The notes: a model not told the origin generated them from the letters alone. DNA of 64,000 nucleotides from Mesorhizobium escarrei (GCF_935825525.1 NZ_CAKXZT010000121.1:118095-182094), one strand, 5' to 3'; counted from the first letter of the stretch, positions 43,764 through 53,183 are shown. Numbers and translations: made by a program.

Positions 43764-45266
43764 ATGGACAACAGAAGCCCGCTTCATGCATTGCCCGCCA
43801 ATCCGCGGGATTTCGGTTTCTTCGTTGATGGCCGTTGGGTCGAGGGAGGGTCGCGCGAGACCATTATCCGGCGGAGCCCGGCTCACAATGTCCCCGTAAC
43901 GCGCATCACGCGATGCACCAGAGACGATCTCGACCGCGCAGTCACCGTCGCGCGAAAGGCTTTCGCGGATCGCCGCTGGTCCGGCCTTGCGGGCGTTGAT
44001 CGGGCCGCTGTGCTGCTGAAGGCGGCCGCGGGCATTCGCGCTCGGCTCGACGAGCTGGCATTGTTGGAAACGCTCGAGACTGGCAAGCCGATTTCCCAAT
44101 CGCGCGGGGAGGTGGAGGGCGCTGCCAGCATTTACGAATACGCGGCTGGTGCCGCGCGCGCCTTGCATGGCGACACGTTCAACAACCTCGGTGACAAGAC
44201 GCTGGGCCTCGTTACTCGCGAGCCGATCGGCGTCGTTGGGCTGATCACGCCGTGGAACTTCCCCTTCTTTATCCTTGCCGAGCGGGTTCCCTTCATTCTG
44301 GCGGCCGGCTGCACGATCGTCGCAAAGCCGAGCGAGGTGACGTCGGCGACGACGCTGCTGATGGCCGAAATCCTCACCAATGCCGGCCTGCCGGATGGCG
44401 TCTTCAACGTCGTTACTGGCAGCGGCAGCGACATCGGCCAAGCGATGACCGAACATGCCGGCATCGATATGGTATCCTTCACTGGTTCGACTGAAGTCGG
44501 GCGACGAGCGCTTCTGGCTTCGGCCGGCAACTTTAAAAAGCTGGGTTTGGAGCTTGGCGGGAAGAATCCGCAGATCGTCTTTGCGGATGCCGATCTCGGC
44601 GACGCCGCGGACGGAGTGGTGTTCGGCACGTGCTTCAACGCCGGCCAGTGCTGCGTCGGGGGCAGCCGCCTGGTGGTCGAACGGTCGATCGCGGCAGACT
44701 TCGAAAAGCTTCTGGCCGAGAAGTTTTCCCGCATCCGGGTTGGCGATCCGCTCGATCCGCAAACCCAGGTCGGCGCGATCATCACCAGCGCCCAGAACGA
44801 ATCCATCCTGAGCCACATCGCCGGCGGCCGAAGCGAAGGCGCACGGCTTGTCTGTGGCGGCGAAGCGCTCAACAACGGCATGGCTGGACGCTTCATCCAG
44901 CCGACGTTGTTTGCCGATGTCGGACGCGACATGGCGATTGCCCGCGACGAAATATTCGGACCGGTTTTGGCAATCTTGCCTTTCGATACTTTCGAGGAGG
45001 CGGTGGAGATTGCCAACGATACGATTTACGGATTGGCGGCCAGCATCTGGACCAAGAACCTCGACAAGGCCCTGCAAGCGATGCGACGTGTGCAGGCAGG
45101 TCGTGTCTGGATCAACACCACAATCTCCGGCGGGCCCGAGCTGCCTATTGGTGGCTTCAAGCAATCTGGAACCGGACGAGAAACTGGCATCTATGGGGTC
45201 GAGGAATATACCGAGGTGAAGGCTGTTCACATCACCCTCGGCAAGCGTGATCACTGGGTCTCGTAA
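43764..45266 (+). CDS. aldehyde dehydrogenase
   Basis: A 500-residue aldehyde dehydrogenase. ITPWNFPFFILAERVPFILA and VSFTGSTEVGRRALL form the NAD site, LGLELGGKNPQ holds the general-base Glu, and CFNAGQCCVGGSR holds the nucleophilic Cys pair. It should oxidise an aldehyde to an acid. The next gene starts within its stop (TAATG), so it is coupled to a GMC oxidoreductase; together they would turn an alcohol into an acid. Confidence 0.92.
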   Translation: MDNRSPLHALPANPRDFGFFVDGRWVEGGSRETIIRRSPAHNVPVTRITRCTRDDLDRAVTVARKAFADRRWSGLAGVDRAAVLLKAAAGIRARLDELALLETLETGKPISQSRGEVEGAASIYEYAAGAARALHGDTFNNLGDKTLGLVTREPIGVVGLITPWNFPFFILAERVPFILAAGCTIVAKPSEVTSATTLLMAEILTNAGLPDGVFNVVTGSGSDIGQAMTEHAGIDMVSFTGSTEVGRRALLASAGNFKKLGLELGGKNPQIVFADADLGDAADGVVFGTCFNAGQCCVGGSRLVVERSIAADFEKLLAEKFSRIRVGDPLDPQTQVGAIITSAQNESILSHIAGGRSEGARLVCGGEALNNGMAGRFIQPTLFADVGRDMAIARDEIFGPVLAILPFDTFEEAVEIANDTIYGLAASIWTKNLDKALQAMRRVQAGRVWINTTISGGPELPIGGFKQSGTGRETGIYGVEEYTEVKAVHITLGKRDHWVS

Positions 45267-46861
45267 TGGCTGGAGACGCGTTCGACTACATAGTTGTCGG
45301 TGGCGGATCGGCGGGTTGCGTGGTCGCCGCGCGCCTCAGTGATGATCCATCCGTGCGCGTGCTGCTGTTGGAAGCGGGCGGCAAGGACACGCATCCTTAC
45401 ATCCACATGCCTGTCGGTTTCGCCAAGATGACCGGCGGCCCATTGACCTGGGGGCTGACGACTGCGCCGCAGAAGCACGCCAACAACAGAGAAATTCTGT
45501 ATGCGCAGGGCCGCGTGCTTGGCGGCGGGAGTTCGATCAATGCTGAGGTTTTTACACGCGGCCATGCTGCGGACTACGATCGCTGGGCCAATGACGAAGG
45601 GTGTCCAGGCTGGTCGTCGGCTGAAGTGAAGCCCTATTTCCTGCGCGCCGAGGGCAACGAAACCTTTGCTGGCGAGCACCATGGCACAGATGGCCCGCTC
45701 GGCGTCTCCAACCTTCAGACGCCCCAGCCGATCACCCGCGCGTTCGTGCAGTCCTGTCAGCAATTCGGCATCTCGTACAATCCGGATTTCAACGGACCGG
45801 TGCAAGAGGGCGCAGGCACCTACCAGATGACGATCCGCAATGCCCGCCGCTGTTCGGCCGCAGTTGCCTATCTGAGGCCAGTTATCGACCGGAAGAATCT
45901 GACAGTGCAGACGGACTGCCTGACCAGCCGGATTCTGTTTTCCGGCAACCGCGCAACGGGCGTCGAATATCGCCAGAACGGGCAAGTGCGGACTGCTAGG
46001 GCCGCAGAGATCCTGGTGACGGCCGGTGCCGTCGGGTCGCCAAAGATCATGATGCTGTCCGGCGTCGGACCCGCGACGCATCTGAAGGCGAACGGCATAG
46101 AGGTGGTGCATGATTTGCCGGGCGTCGGCCAAAACCTGAACGACCATTTCGGCGTCGACATCGTCTACGAACTCAAGGGCCCAACCAGCCTCAACAAATA
46201 CGACAAACTGCATTGGATGCTCTGGGCTGGACTTCAGTACACGCTATTCAAGACCGGACCGGTGACCTCGAATGTGGTGGAGGGTGGCGCATTCTGGTAC
46301 TCGAAGAGGTCGGAGCCTATCCCCGATCTGCAATTTCATTTCCTGGCGGGCGCGGGGGTCGAGGCGGGCGTTCCAGCGATCCCGTCCGGGTCCGGCTGCA
46401 CGCTGAATTCCTATGTGCTGCGCCCCAAAAGCCGCGGATCGGTCATGCTTCGCAGCGCCGATCCGGCAGACGCAGCGATCGTTGACCCGAACTTCATCGC
46501 GGATTCTCATGATTTGAGAACTGCGGGCGAGGGCGTGAGGATCAGTCGGGAGATCATGAACCAGCCCGCGCTGGCCAAATATATCAAGCGAGAGCATTTT
46601 CCGGGGAAAGAGGCCAAGACTCAAGCAGATTTCGAGGCCTATGCACGCGCATTCGGACGAACGTCCTACCACCCAACCGGTACTTGTAAGATGGGTTCAG
46701 ACGACATGGCTGTGGTTGATCCGCAACTTCGTGTACGTGGCCTCGAGGGCATTCGCATCTGCGATTCCTCGATCATGCCGAGCCTTGTCGGCTCCAACAC
46801 CAATGCTGCCACGATAATGATCGGAGAAAAGGCCAGCGACCTTATCCGGGGAAATCGCTAG
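45266..46861 (+). CDS. GMC-family FAD oxidoreductase (choline dehydrogenase-like)
   Basis: A 531-residue GMC flavoprotein. FAD motif GGGSAGCVVAARLSDD at the N terminus, GMC signature around GRVLGGGSSINAEVFTRG, and C-terminal active site with His in SYHPTGTCKMG and Asn in VGSNTNAATIMIGEKA. It oxidises a primary alcohol to an aldehyde, passing electrons to a quinone or similar acceptor. No signal peptide or Cys-rich cluster loop is seen, unlike the other GMC protein in the window. The aldehyde dehydrogenase directly upstream would take its product. Confidence 0.92.
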   Translation: MAGDAFDYIVVGGGSAGCVVAARLSDDPSVRVLLLEAGGKDTHPYIHMPVGFAKMTGGPLTWGLTTAPQKHANNREILYAQGRVLGGGSSINAEVFTRGHAADYDRWANDEGCPGWSSAEVKPYFLRAEGNETFAGEHHGTDGPLGVSNLQTPQPITRAFVQSCQQFGISYNPDFNGPVQEGAGTYQMTIRNARRCSAAVAYLRPVIDRKNLTVQTDCLTSRILFSGNRATGVEYRQNGQVRTARAAEILVTAGAVGSPKIMMLSGVGPATHLKANGIEVVHDLPGVGQNLNDHFGVDIVYELKGPTSLNKYDKLHWMLWAGLQYTLFKTGPVTSNVVEGGAFWYSKRSEPIPDLQFHFLAGAGVEAGVPAIPSGSGCTLNSYVLRPKSRGSVMLRSADPADAAIVDPNFIADSHDLRTAGEGVRISREIMNQPALAKYIKREHFPGKEAKTQADFEAYARAFGRTSYHPTGTCKMGSDDMAVVDPQLRVRGLEGIRICDSSIMPSLVGSNTNAATIMIGEKASDLIRGNR

Positions 46862-46886
46862 CGTAAGAATGAACGCTCCGTTCCAC

Positions 46887-46905
46887 CCCACTTTTTGGAA
46901 GTGGG
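46887..46905. terminator. possible bidirectional terminator between convergent genes
   Basis: Arms CCCACTT (46887-46893) and AAGTGGG (46899-46905) with a 5-base loop in the 61-base gap between the GMC gene and the convergent aldo-keto reductase gene. Short T/A tracts adjoin the stem. Weak but well placed. Confidence 0.45.
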
Positions 46906-46922
46906 AATCTGCCTCGATCAGT

Positions 46923-47738
46923 TCAATCCCAGTCTGGCGCCCACGGGACGGAAGCCTTGCCGATGATGCGATAGTTGGTAGCGGTCATCGCATCGATGCG
47001 GGCCATATCGACACTCGAAAGGGTGAAATTCATTATGTCGAAGTTGGCCTGGATGTTGGCTGGCTTGGTCGACATGGTGTTGATCGAGACGCCTTTCTGC
47101 AGGATCCAGCGAAGCACGATTTGTGCCGGCAGCTTGCCGTAGTTTTCAGCAAGCTCCGTGAAAAGCGGATAGCTGAAGACTTTGCCGCGCGCCACGGAGC
47201 AGAAAGAGGAGAGGGGGATCCCCGTTTCCACCGCTGCAGCCAGGAGCTTGTCCTGATTGAGAAGCGGGTGGAACTCGACCTGATTGGTCGCTAGAGGCGT
47301 GTCGATGGCGCGAGCCGCGTCGCGCATCATCTGGGCAGTGTGGTTGGACAGTCCTATGTGCCGTGCAAGGCCGCTGCTTCGGGCTTTCTCCAGCAGTTTA
47401 ACCGGCCCGGCGACCGCGCCACTGGGCGGCCAATGCAGGAGCAGGACATCGACATAGTCCAGCCGCAGATCCTGAAGGCTTCTCTCAACAGAGGACAGGA
47501 AACGATCTTCCCCGAAATTTTCGGGATGAACTTTCGTCGTGATGCAGAGTTGATCCCTGGGGACGCCAGTCTGGGCAAGCCCTTCGCCGACATCCGCCTC
47601 ATTGCGATACATTTGGGCGGTATCAAAGGAGCGATAGCCAACATCGACCGCAGCCTTTATGGCGCCGGCGAGCTCGGCGCCCTTGAGAGGGAAGGTGCCG
47701 AATGAGCGCTGGTAGGTCTTCTGGAAATAGATGCTCAA
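46923..47738 (-). CDS. aldo/keto reductase (2,5-diketogluconate reductase-like)
   Basis: A 271-residue AKR of the AKR5 type. The catalytic tetrad is visible: Asp and Tyr in FDTAQMYRNE, Lys in CITTKVHPE, His in VLLLHWPPSG. The family reduces aldehydes and keto-sugars with NADPH. It is transcribed alone on the minus strand, divergent from the CoA-transferase gene; a GTTATT half-site (47795-47800) before it resembles half of the shared palindrome. Confidence 0.9.
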   Translation of the reverse strand: MSIYFQKTYQRSFGTFPLKGAELAGAIKAAVDVGYRSFDTAQMYRNEADVGEGLAQTGVPRDQLCITTKVHPENFGEDRFLSSVERSLQDLRLDYVDVLLLHWPPSGAVAGPVKLLEKARSSGLARHIGLSNHTAQMMRDAARAIDTPLATNQVEFHPLLNQDKLLAAAVETGIPLSSFCSVARGKVFSYPLFTELAENYGKLPAQIVLRWILQKGVSINTMSTKPANIQANFDIMNFTLSSVDMARIDAMTATNYRIIGKASVPWAPDWD

Positions 47739-47942
47739 AGGGCAACATCCTCATTCAAGCGCGTCGCCAGCCGCCGCGCTTTTTGCACCATCTGGTTATT
47801 TACTATCTGCATCCTATATCATTTTCAAGCGCGGTGTCGAGGAATTGCCTCGAAGACTGAAAAATCCGAGTTTTATTTTGAGTTCTGGGTGGCGGAATTT
47901 TTCTCGAACAGCTTGATCAAAAATGTCCAATACCTTAATGGT

Positions 47943-47960
47943 AATAACCATCTAGTTATT
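47943..47960. promoter_or_regulatory. TetR-type operator candidate, site C
   Basis: AATAAC-CATCTA-GTTATT, perfect 6-base arms with a 6-base centre, 29 bases before the CoA-transferase start at 47990. Shares the TAAC-N6-GTTA core with sites A, D and E. Confidence 0.65.
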
Positions 47961-47989
47961 TAATTAGTGATGACCTGTGGGAGGTGATG

Positions 47990-49570
47990 ATGTCGAAGAT
48001 CAAGTGCGCGGCTGAGGCTGCGGCGCTGATCCCGAATGGGGCAATCGTCGCGGTGAATTCCTCTAGCGGCCTGTGCTGTCCTGATGCCGTTCTCGCTGCC
48101 ATTGGCGAGAGGTTCCGTAACGAGCGCGCGCCGCGCGATCTAACCATGATCCATCCTATCGCCGCCGGCGACATGTTCGGCACCAAAGGCATCGACCACC
48201 TCGCCCAGACCGGGCTAATTTCGACGATAATCGGCGGCTCCTATCCTTCCGGACCATCCTCAGCCGAGCCGCCCTTGATCTGGCAGATGCTTGGGAGGAA
48301 CGAGATCGCCGCCTACAATGTGCCGAGCGGCGTCATATTCGACATCCTGCGCGAAGCCGCCGGCATGCGGCCAGGCGTGCTGACGAAGGTTGGCCTTGAC
48401 ACCTTCGTCGACCCCGATCTCGACGGTTGCGCGATGAACGATGCCGCAAGGCGGAAACCCATTGTCAAGAAAATCCAATTCGAGGGCGACGAGTGGCTCT
48501 TCTTCCCGGCGATCAAGCCGGATGTCGCTATCATTCGCGCCACCACTGCCGACGAGCGCGGCAATCTCACGTTCGAGCATGAAGGGGCCCATCTCGGGGC
48601 CATGGAACTGGCGCTCGCGGCCCGCAACTGTGGTGGCATCGTCATTGCCCAGGCCAAGCGAATTGCACAGTCCGGAACGCTGCGTCCTCACGATGTGCGC
48701 GTGCCTAGCATTCTAGTAGACTGCATCGTAGAGGCGCCAGATCAGCTTCAGACGACGGCGACTGTTTACGACGCCGCAATATCGGGCGAACTGTTTCGGC
48801 CACTGGACACGTTCAGCATTCCCGATTTTGATGTTGCGAAAGTCATTGCCCGTCGTGTTGCCATGGAGTTGCAACCTGGTTGGGCCGTCAATATCGGCTT
48901 CGGCATTTCGGCCAATGTTCCTCGTATCTTCCTCGAGGAAGGACGCCACGGCGATGTCACATGGGTGATCGAACAGGGCGCGGTCGGTGGCATACCGCTG
49001 CTCGACTTCAAGTTTGGGTGCTCTTCTAACGCCGAAGCCTTCGTCGCCTCTCCGCACCAATTCACCTATTTCCAGGCAGCCGGATTCGACGCTTCGCTTC
49101 TGTCCTTCCTGCAGATCGACCGGCATGGATCCGTGAATGTATCGAAGCTCTCGGTGCGGCCGCACGTGACGGCCGGCGCCGGCGGGTTTGTCGATATAAC
49201 CTCACGCGCTCGCAAGATCGTCTTTTCCGGCTATTTCAACGCTGGAGCGAAATTCTCGATCGCCGATGGCAAGCTCGTCATCGACAAGGAGGGCAAGATC
49301 GCGAAGGTCGTCGAAGCGGTCGAGCATGTATCCTTTTCGGGCAAGCGTGGCGTAGCGCAGGGCCAGGACGTTACCTACGTCACAGAGCGCTGCGTTATGA
49401 AACTTTCGCCCGAGGGTCTCGTCGTCACCGAAGTCGCGCCAGGGATCAACATTCGAGACGACATCCTTGCGCGGGCAGAGTTTCCCCTGACGATTGCTCC
49501 CGACGTCAAACCGATGGCGGACGCGCTTTTCAGGCGGGAAAAGTCCGGGTTGAATCTGGAGCGGGCCTAG
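47990..49570 (+). CDS. acyl-CoA transferase (family I, YdiF/propionate CoA-transferase-like)
   Basis: A 526-residue fused alpha-beta CoA-transferase. WVIEQGAVGG contains the active-site Glu of the E-x-G type that forms the CoA thioester, and VNIGFGISANVP is a conserved CoA-binding segment; VNSSSGLCCPD near the N terminus corresponds to the first-domain CoA loop. The family moves CoA between short carboxylic acids. GGGAGG at 47979-47984 fits ATG 47990; ATG 47987 and GTG 47984 are less well spaced. It would activate the acid formed by the GMC/aldehyde dehydrogenase pair. Its 3' end overlaps the convergent MaoC gene by four bases. Confidence 0.9.
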   Translation: MSKIKCAAEAAALIPNGAIVAVNSSSGLCCPDAVLAAIGERFRNERAPRDLTMIHPIAAGDMFGTKGIDHLAQTGLISTIIGGSYPSGPSSAEPPLIWQMLGRNEIAAYNVPSGVIFDILREAAGMRPGVLTKVGLDTFVDPDLDGCAMNDAARRKPIVKKIQFEGDEWLFFPAIKPDVAIIRATTADERGNLTFEHEGAHLGAMELALAARNCGGIVIAQAKRIAQSGTLRPHDVRVPSILVDCIVEAPDQLQTTATVYDAAISGELFRPLDTFSIPDFDVAKVIARRVAMELQPGWAVNIGFGISANVPRIFLEEGRHGDVTWVIEQGAVGGIPLLDFKFGCSSNAEAFVASPHQFTYFQAAGFDASLLSFLQIDRHGSVNVSKLSVRPHVTAGAGGFVDITSRARKIVFSGYFNAGAKFSIADGKLVIDKEGKIAKVVEAVEHVSFSGKRGVAQGQDVTYVTERCVMKLSPEGLVVTEVAPGINIRDDILARAEFPLTIAPDVKPMADALFRREKSGLNLERA

Positions 49571-50046
49571 TCGGAGCCAGCTATCCATGCCCGCAACATC
49601 ATGAGTTCGTTGGTGCCGGACTGAACCATTTCGCCTTTTTGGTTCGTCACTTCGAATTGCAGTCTCGCGATTCCGCGCTCAGGTTTGGTGGTTGGCCGTT
49701 TGTCGAGCACAGTGATGACGGCATGGATCGTGTCGCCGGCGAAGACAGGCCTATTGAATGACCAGTTCCAGCCGAGCGAAGCGACGGCCTCGAGTCGTGA
49801 ACTAGACTGGTTCTTCAACCCGTCTGCTAACGAAAGAACCAGGAGGCCGTGTACGACGCGCCGCGGAAAGCCGAGTTTTTGCGCCGCCGCGTCCGACATG
49901 TGGATATCGAAGAAATCACCCGAGAGTTCGGCAAAGCGGTCGATATGGCTTGCTTCGACGACAAGTTCGGGCGTGGCGAACCAATCGCCCGGTAGCAGAT
50001 CGTCATAGGTGTAGGAGCGGTGATCCAGTCTGCGTTTGCGTTCCAT
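49567..50046 (-). CDS. MaoC-family hot-dog dehydratase
   Basis: A 159-residue hot-dog-fold protein. FAELSGDFFDIHMSDAAAQK matches the MaoC/R-hydratase catalytic motif with Asp and His, followed by RRVVHGLLVLSLADGL. The family hydrates enoyl-CoA or dehydrates hydroxyacyl-CoA of R configuration. The frame runs upstream to 50151, but AGGAGG eight bases before ATG 50046 sets the start. It follows the aldo/keto reductase gene by 14 bases in one operon. Confidence 0.88.
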   Translation of the reverse strand: MERKRRLDHRSYTYDDLLPGDWFATPELVVEASHIDRFAELSGDFFDIHMSDAAAQKLGFPRRVVHGLLVLSLADGLKNQSSSRLEAVASLGWNWSFNRPVFAGDTIHAVITVLDKRPTTKPERGIARLQFEVTNQKGEMVQSGTNELMMLRAWIAGSD

Positions 50047-50060
50047 AGCACCGCCTCCTG

Positions 50061-51080
50061 CTATCGTGCCGGGGTTGGCGCATCCTCGCGCAACAAGCCT
50101 CTCTTCTTCAGGTCGGCCCAAAACTCCACTGGGATGGGGTGGGTGAACCAATCGAGATTCTTGCGTAGCTGCTCCACCGTACGCGTTCCCGCGATAAAGG
50201 ACGGGATTGCCGGATGAGCTACTACGAACTGCATGGCTGCAGCCGGCAGGGGCACATTATGTTCTCTGCAGACGGCCTCAATGCCGGCGACGCGCTTCAT
50301 GATCTCGGCGGGCGCCGGCGTGTAATTGTACTTCGCGCCCTCGACTGCACCTGTCGCCAGAATGCCGGAGTTGAACCCGCCGCCGACAACGACGGCTGCG
50401 TTGCGCTCCTGGCAAAGGGGCAGGAAGACATCGAGCGCTTCTTGTTCGAGCAGCGTATAGCGGCCAGCCAGGAGGAAGCAGTCCAAGTCGCGCTGCTTCA
50501 GAGCTTCGTGGCAGACCTGCCATTCGTTGACGCCGACGCCGATTGCCTTGACCACGCCTTCGTCGCGCAGTTTTGCGAGCGCCTTCCAGCAGCCATCCAT
50601 GGCCGCTTTGAAGACTTCCGGCTGATCCGCGCCGCGCGTGAAGACATCGATGTCGTGGATGAAGCAGATGTCCATGCGCTCGAGCGCCAGCCGCTGCAGG
50701 CTGTCCTCGAAAGCTCTCATTGTGCCGTCGTAGCTGTAGTCGAAAGTCGCTTCGTTCGCCGCGGCATTCACCCATGGCGCAAAATTGATCTCCGAGCGCT
50801 TCTTCGGTTTCAGGACTCGCCCGACTTTGGAAGACAGCACGAACTGGTCACGGTTTTTCCAGCGAAGCGAATGACCCGTCCGCAACTCGGACAGTCCATT
50901 GCCATAGTACGGCGCGGTGTCGAAATAGCGCACGCCGGCGTTCCAAGCGTGCTGGATCATGCCGTCGGACGTCTCTTCATCGATTTCACTGAAGATGTTG
51001 CCGATCGGCGCTGTGCCGAATGCGATTGCGGTCACGTCGATATCGATGCGCCCGAATTTTCTTTTGTCTCCCGCTTGCAT
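50061..51080 (-). CDS. aldo/keto reductase (D-threo-aldose 1-dehydrogenase-like)
   Basis: A 339-residue AKR of the group containing L-fucose/D-threo-aldose 1-dehydrogenase and pyridoxal 4-dehydrogenase. The tetrad appears as Asp/Tyr in FDTAPYYGNG, Lys in VLSSKVGRV and His in CFIHDID. These enzymes oxidise aldoses to lactones or act on related carbonyls. GGAGGA just before ATG 51080 favours this start over 51092. It heads the operon with the MaoC gene and is divergent from the acyl-CoA dehydrogenase operon. Confidence 0.9.
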   Translation of the reverse strand: MQAGDKRKFGRIDIDVTAIAFGTAPIGNIFSEIDEETSDGMIQHAWNAGVRYFDTAPYYGNGLSELRTGHSLRWKNRDQFVLSSKVGRVLKPKKRSEINFAPWVNAAANEATFDYSYDGTMRAFEDSLQRLALERMDICFIHDIDVFTRGADQPEVFKAAMDGCWKALAKLRDEGVVKAIGVGVNEWQVCHEALKQRDLDCFLLAGRYTLLEQEALDVFLPLCQERNAAVVVGGGFNSGILATGAVEGAKYNYTPAPAEIMKRVAGIEAVCREHNVPLPAAAMQFVVAHPAIPSFIAGTRTVEQLRKNLDWFTHPIPVEFWADLKKRGLLREDAPTPAR

Positions 51081-51096
51081 CCATTCCTCCATTTGG

Positions 51097-51110
51097 TAAC
51101 GATCTGGTTA
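51097..51110. promoter_or_regulatory. TetR-type operator candidate, site D
   Basis: TAAC-GATCTG-GTTA, 4-base perfect arms with a 6-base centre, 17 bases before the aldo/keto reductase start. Same core and spacing as sites A, C and E. Confidence 0.55.
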
Positions 51111-51215
51111 GTTATCTTATCGAAGGCGGCCTAAATGGCAATAGCGACAGGCCAGAGGGAGGTCTCCAATAGCGGTTGACGATAGCTTGACGAGGGAAGT
51201 GCCCGGTGTTATCTA

Positions 51216-51231
51216 GTAACTAAATAGTTAC
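51216..51231. promoter_or_regulatory. TetR-type operator candidate, site E
   Basis: GTAAC-TAAATA-GTTAC, perfect 5-base arms, 24 bases before the acyl-CoA dehydrogenase start. Identical arms and spacing to site A, 12.4 kb away. Confidence 0.65.
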
Positions 51232-51254
51232 ATAAAAGTTAGATAGGTGAGGCG

Positions 51255-52400
51255 ATGTATCTGAGCGCGACGCACGAGCAGGTGCGAGACATGGCGAGGC
51301 AGTTCGCCGAGGATGTAATCCGCCCGCAAGCTGAGGCGCTCGACCGGGAGGAACGATTTCCCGCCGAACTCTACCTGCAGATGGGAGAGCTTGGACTTTT
51401 CGGGATCGGCGTGCCGGAAGAGGAGGGCGGTCCTGGTTTCGATACGCTTGCCTACGCCCTTGTCATGGAGGAGCTTTCCAAGGGTTACGCATCGGTGGCC
51501 GATCAGTGCGGCTTGGTCGAACTGGTGAGCTCGCTCCTTGTGCGCCACGGCACTGCATCGCAGAAGGCGCATTGGCTTAAGCCGCTTCTGAGTGCAGAGA
51601 AAAAGGGCGCCTATTGCATCACCGAGCCTGAAGCCGGAACAGACGTGTCTGGGATCCGCACCACTGCGGACCGCGACGGCTCAGGCTGGCGATTGAATGG
51701 TGGCAAGATCTGGATTCACAACGCACCGGTGGCCGACGTTGGATTCGTGCTTGCTCGCACCGATAAGGCCGCTGGCCACAAGGGCATGAGCATTTTCATT
51801 GTTGATCTGACGTCCAAGGGGGTGGAGCGTGGCCCCAAGGAACACAAGATGGGACAGCGTGCCAGTCAGGTCGGTACGCTCAATTTCACCGATGTGGCGC
51901 TGCCATCCGAGGCTCTTCTTGGCGAGGAGGGGCGGGGCTTCCACATGATGATGAGTGTTCTGGACAAAGGGCGCGTCGGAATAGCCGCGCTTGCAGTCGG
52001 ACTTGGCCAGGCCGGTCTGGAAGCTGCGCTTGAGTACGCCCAGCAACGCAAGCAGTTCGGTTCGAAGATCAGCGAATTCCAGGGTGTACAATGGCTTCTG
52101 GCAGATATGGCTAAGGACATCGAAGCGGCCCGCCTCCTGGTCCACAGCGCCGCCGTCAAGATGGATCGCGGAGAGAATGCAACCAAGGCATGTTCCATAG
52201 CCAAGTGCTTCGCCAGCGATATGGCGGTAGCGCGCACTGCCGACGCGGTACAGGTTTTCGGGGGCAGCGGCTATATACGCGGCTTCGAGGTTGAGCGCCT
52301 TTATCGTGACGCCAAGATTACGCAGATATACGAAGGCACAAACCAGATTCAGCGCATGATCATCGCGCGCGAACTGGTCAAGCACGGCGCGCGCGCATGA
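51255..52400 (+). CDS. acyl-CoA dehydrogenase
   Basis: A 381-residue acyl-CoA dehydrogenase of normal length. YCITEPEAGTDVSGI and WIHNAPVADV are flavin-binding segments; the C-terminal YEGTNQIQRMIIAREL carries the catalytic Glu. It removes two hydrogens from an acyl-CoA to give the enoyl-CoA that the hydratase or MaoC protein could use. Its stop overlaps the next start (ATGA), and its promoter bears the shared palindrome. Confidence 0.93.
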   Translation: MYLSATHEQVRDMARQFAEDVIRPQAEALDREERFPAELYLQMGELGLFGIGVPEEEGGPGFDTLAYALVMEELSKGYASVADQCGLVELVSSLLVRHGTASQKAHWLKPLLSAEKKGAYCITEPEAGTDVSGIRTTADRDGSGWRLNGGKIWIHNAPVADVGFVLARTDKAAGHKGMSIFIVDLTSKGVERGPKEHKMGQRASQVGTLNFTDVALPSEALLGEEGRGFHMMMSVLDKGRVGIAALAVGLGQAGLEAALEYAQQRKQFGSKISEFQGVQWLLADMAKDIEAARLLVHSAAVKMDRGENATKACSIAKCFASDMAVARTADAVQVFGGSGYIRGFEVERLYRDAKITQIYEGTNQIQRMIIARELVKHGARA

Positions 52401-53176
52401 GCTCCGTTCGCCAAGCTGCTTTTATCACGGGCTCGAGTCGCGGCATCGGTCTGGCGACGGCGGTGGAACTCGCGCGCAATGGCTTCGACATCGCTCTGAA
52501 TGGACCGATCGAGGATGCTGAGCTTGCAGCAGCAGAAAAAGCAGTGGCCGCCGAAGGCGCCAAAACCGTCAGAGTGCCGGGCGACGTCAGTGTGACCGCT
52601 TCTCATGCAGCGATGCTGGAGCAAGCCGAAGCGGCAATCGGACCGCTGTCAACACTGGTCAACAATGCCGGCGTGTCAGTGCTGAACCGCGGTGACCTCC
52701 TGGATGTGTCGGAGGACAGCTACGACCGCTGCATGGCGGTCAATGCGAAGGCGCAGTTCTTCATGTCGCAGGCTTTTGCGCGATTGCTTGTAAGTCGGAC
52801 CCGGGATGACGGCCGCTTTTACAGTCTCATCAACGTATCTTCCTCCAACGCCGTTGCTGTAGCCGTGCAGCGCGGTGAATATTGCACGTCAAAGGCCGCT
52901 GCGGCGATGATCGCCAAGGTGTTCGCAGTGCGTCTCGGCAGCGAGGGGATCGCTGTCTACGATATCCAGCCCGGCGTGATCGAGACCGACATGACCCGGG
53001 TAGCGCGGGATATGTATCAAAAACGGATATCCGAACAAGGCCTAACGCTTTTTCCGCGGCTCGGCGACCCGTCCGAAATCGGTCGCATTATCGCAACGCT
53101 TGCAACAGGTGGTCTGCCCTATACGACCGGGCATGTGATCTCTGCTGATGCCGGCATGCTTGTGTCGCGTTTCTGA
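52397..53176 (+). CDS. SDR-family oxidoreductase (3-ketoacyl reductase-like)
   Basis: A 259-residue classical SDR: TGSSRGIGLATAVEL, NNAGVS, catalytic Ser in INVSSSNAVAV and Tyr/Lys in EYCTSKAAAA, ending in ISADAGMLVSRF. It is coupled by an ATGA overlap to the acyl-CoA dehydrogenase gene. Related proteins oxidise or reduce 3-hydroxy/3-keto acyl-CoA or sugar derivatives. In this setting it may oxidise the hydroxyl group made by a hydratase. Confidence 0.88.
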   Translation: MSSVRQAAFITGSSRGIGLATAVELARNGFDIALNGPIEDAELAAAEKAVAAEGAKTVRVPGDVSVTASHAAMLEQAEAAIGPLSTLVNNAGVSVLNRGDLLDVSEDSYDRCMAVNAKAQFFMSQAFARLLVSRTRDDGRFYSLINVSSSNAVAVAVQRGEYCTSKAAAAMIAKVFAVRLGSEGIAVYDIQPGVIETDMTRVARDMYQKRISEQGLTLFPRLGDPSEIGRIIATLATGGLPYTTGHVISADAGMLVSRF

Positions 53177-53183
53177 GGTCAAA

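Noticed and set aside
43713..45254. Minus-strand frame of 513 codons
   Set aside because: Complement of the aldehyde dehydrogenase gene; high-GC third positions keep it open by chance.
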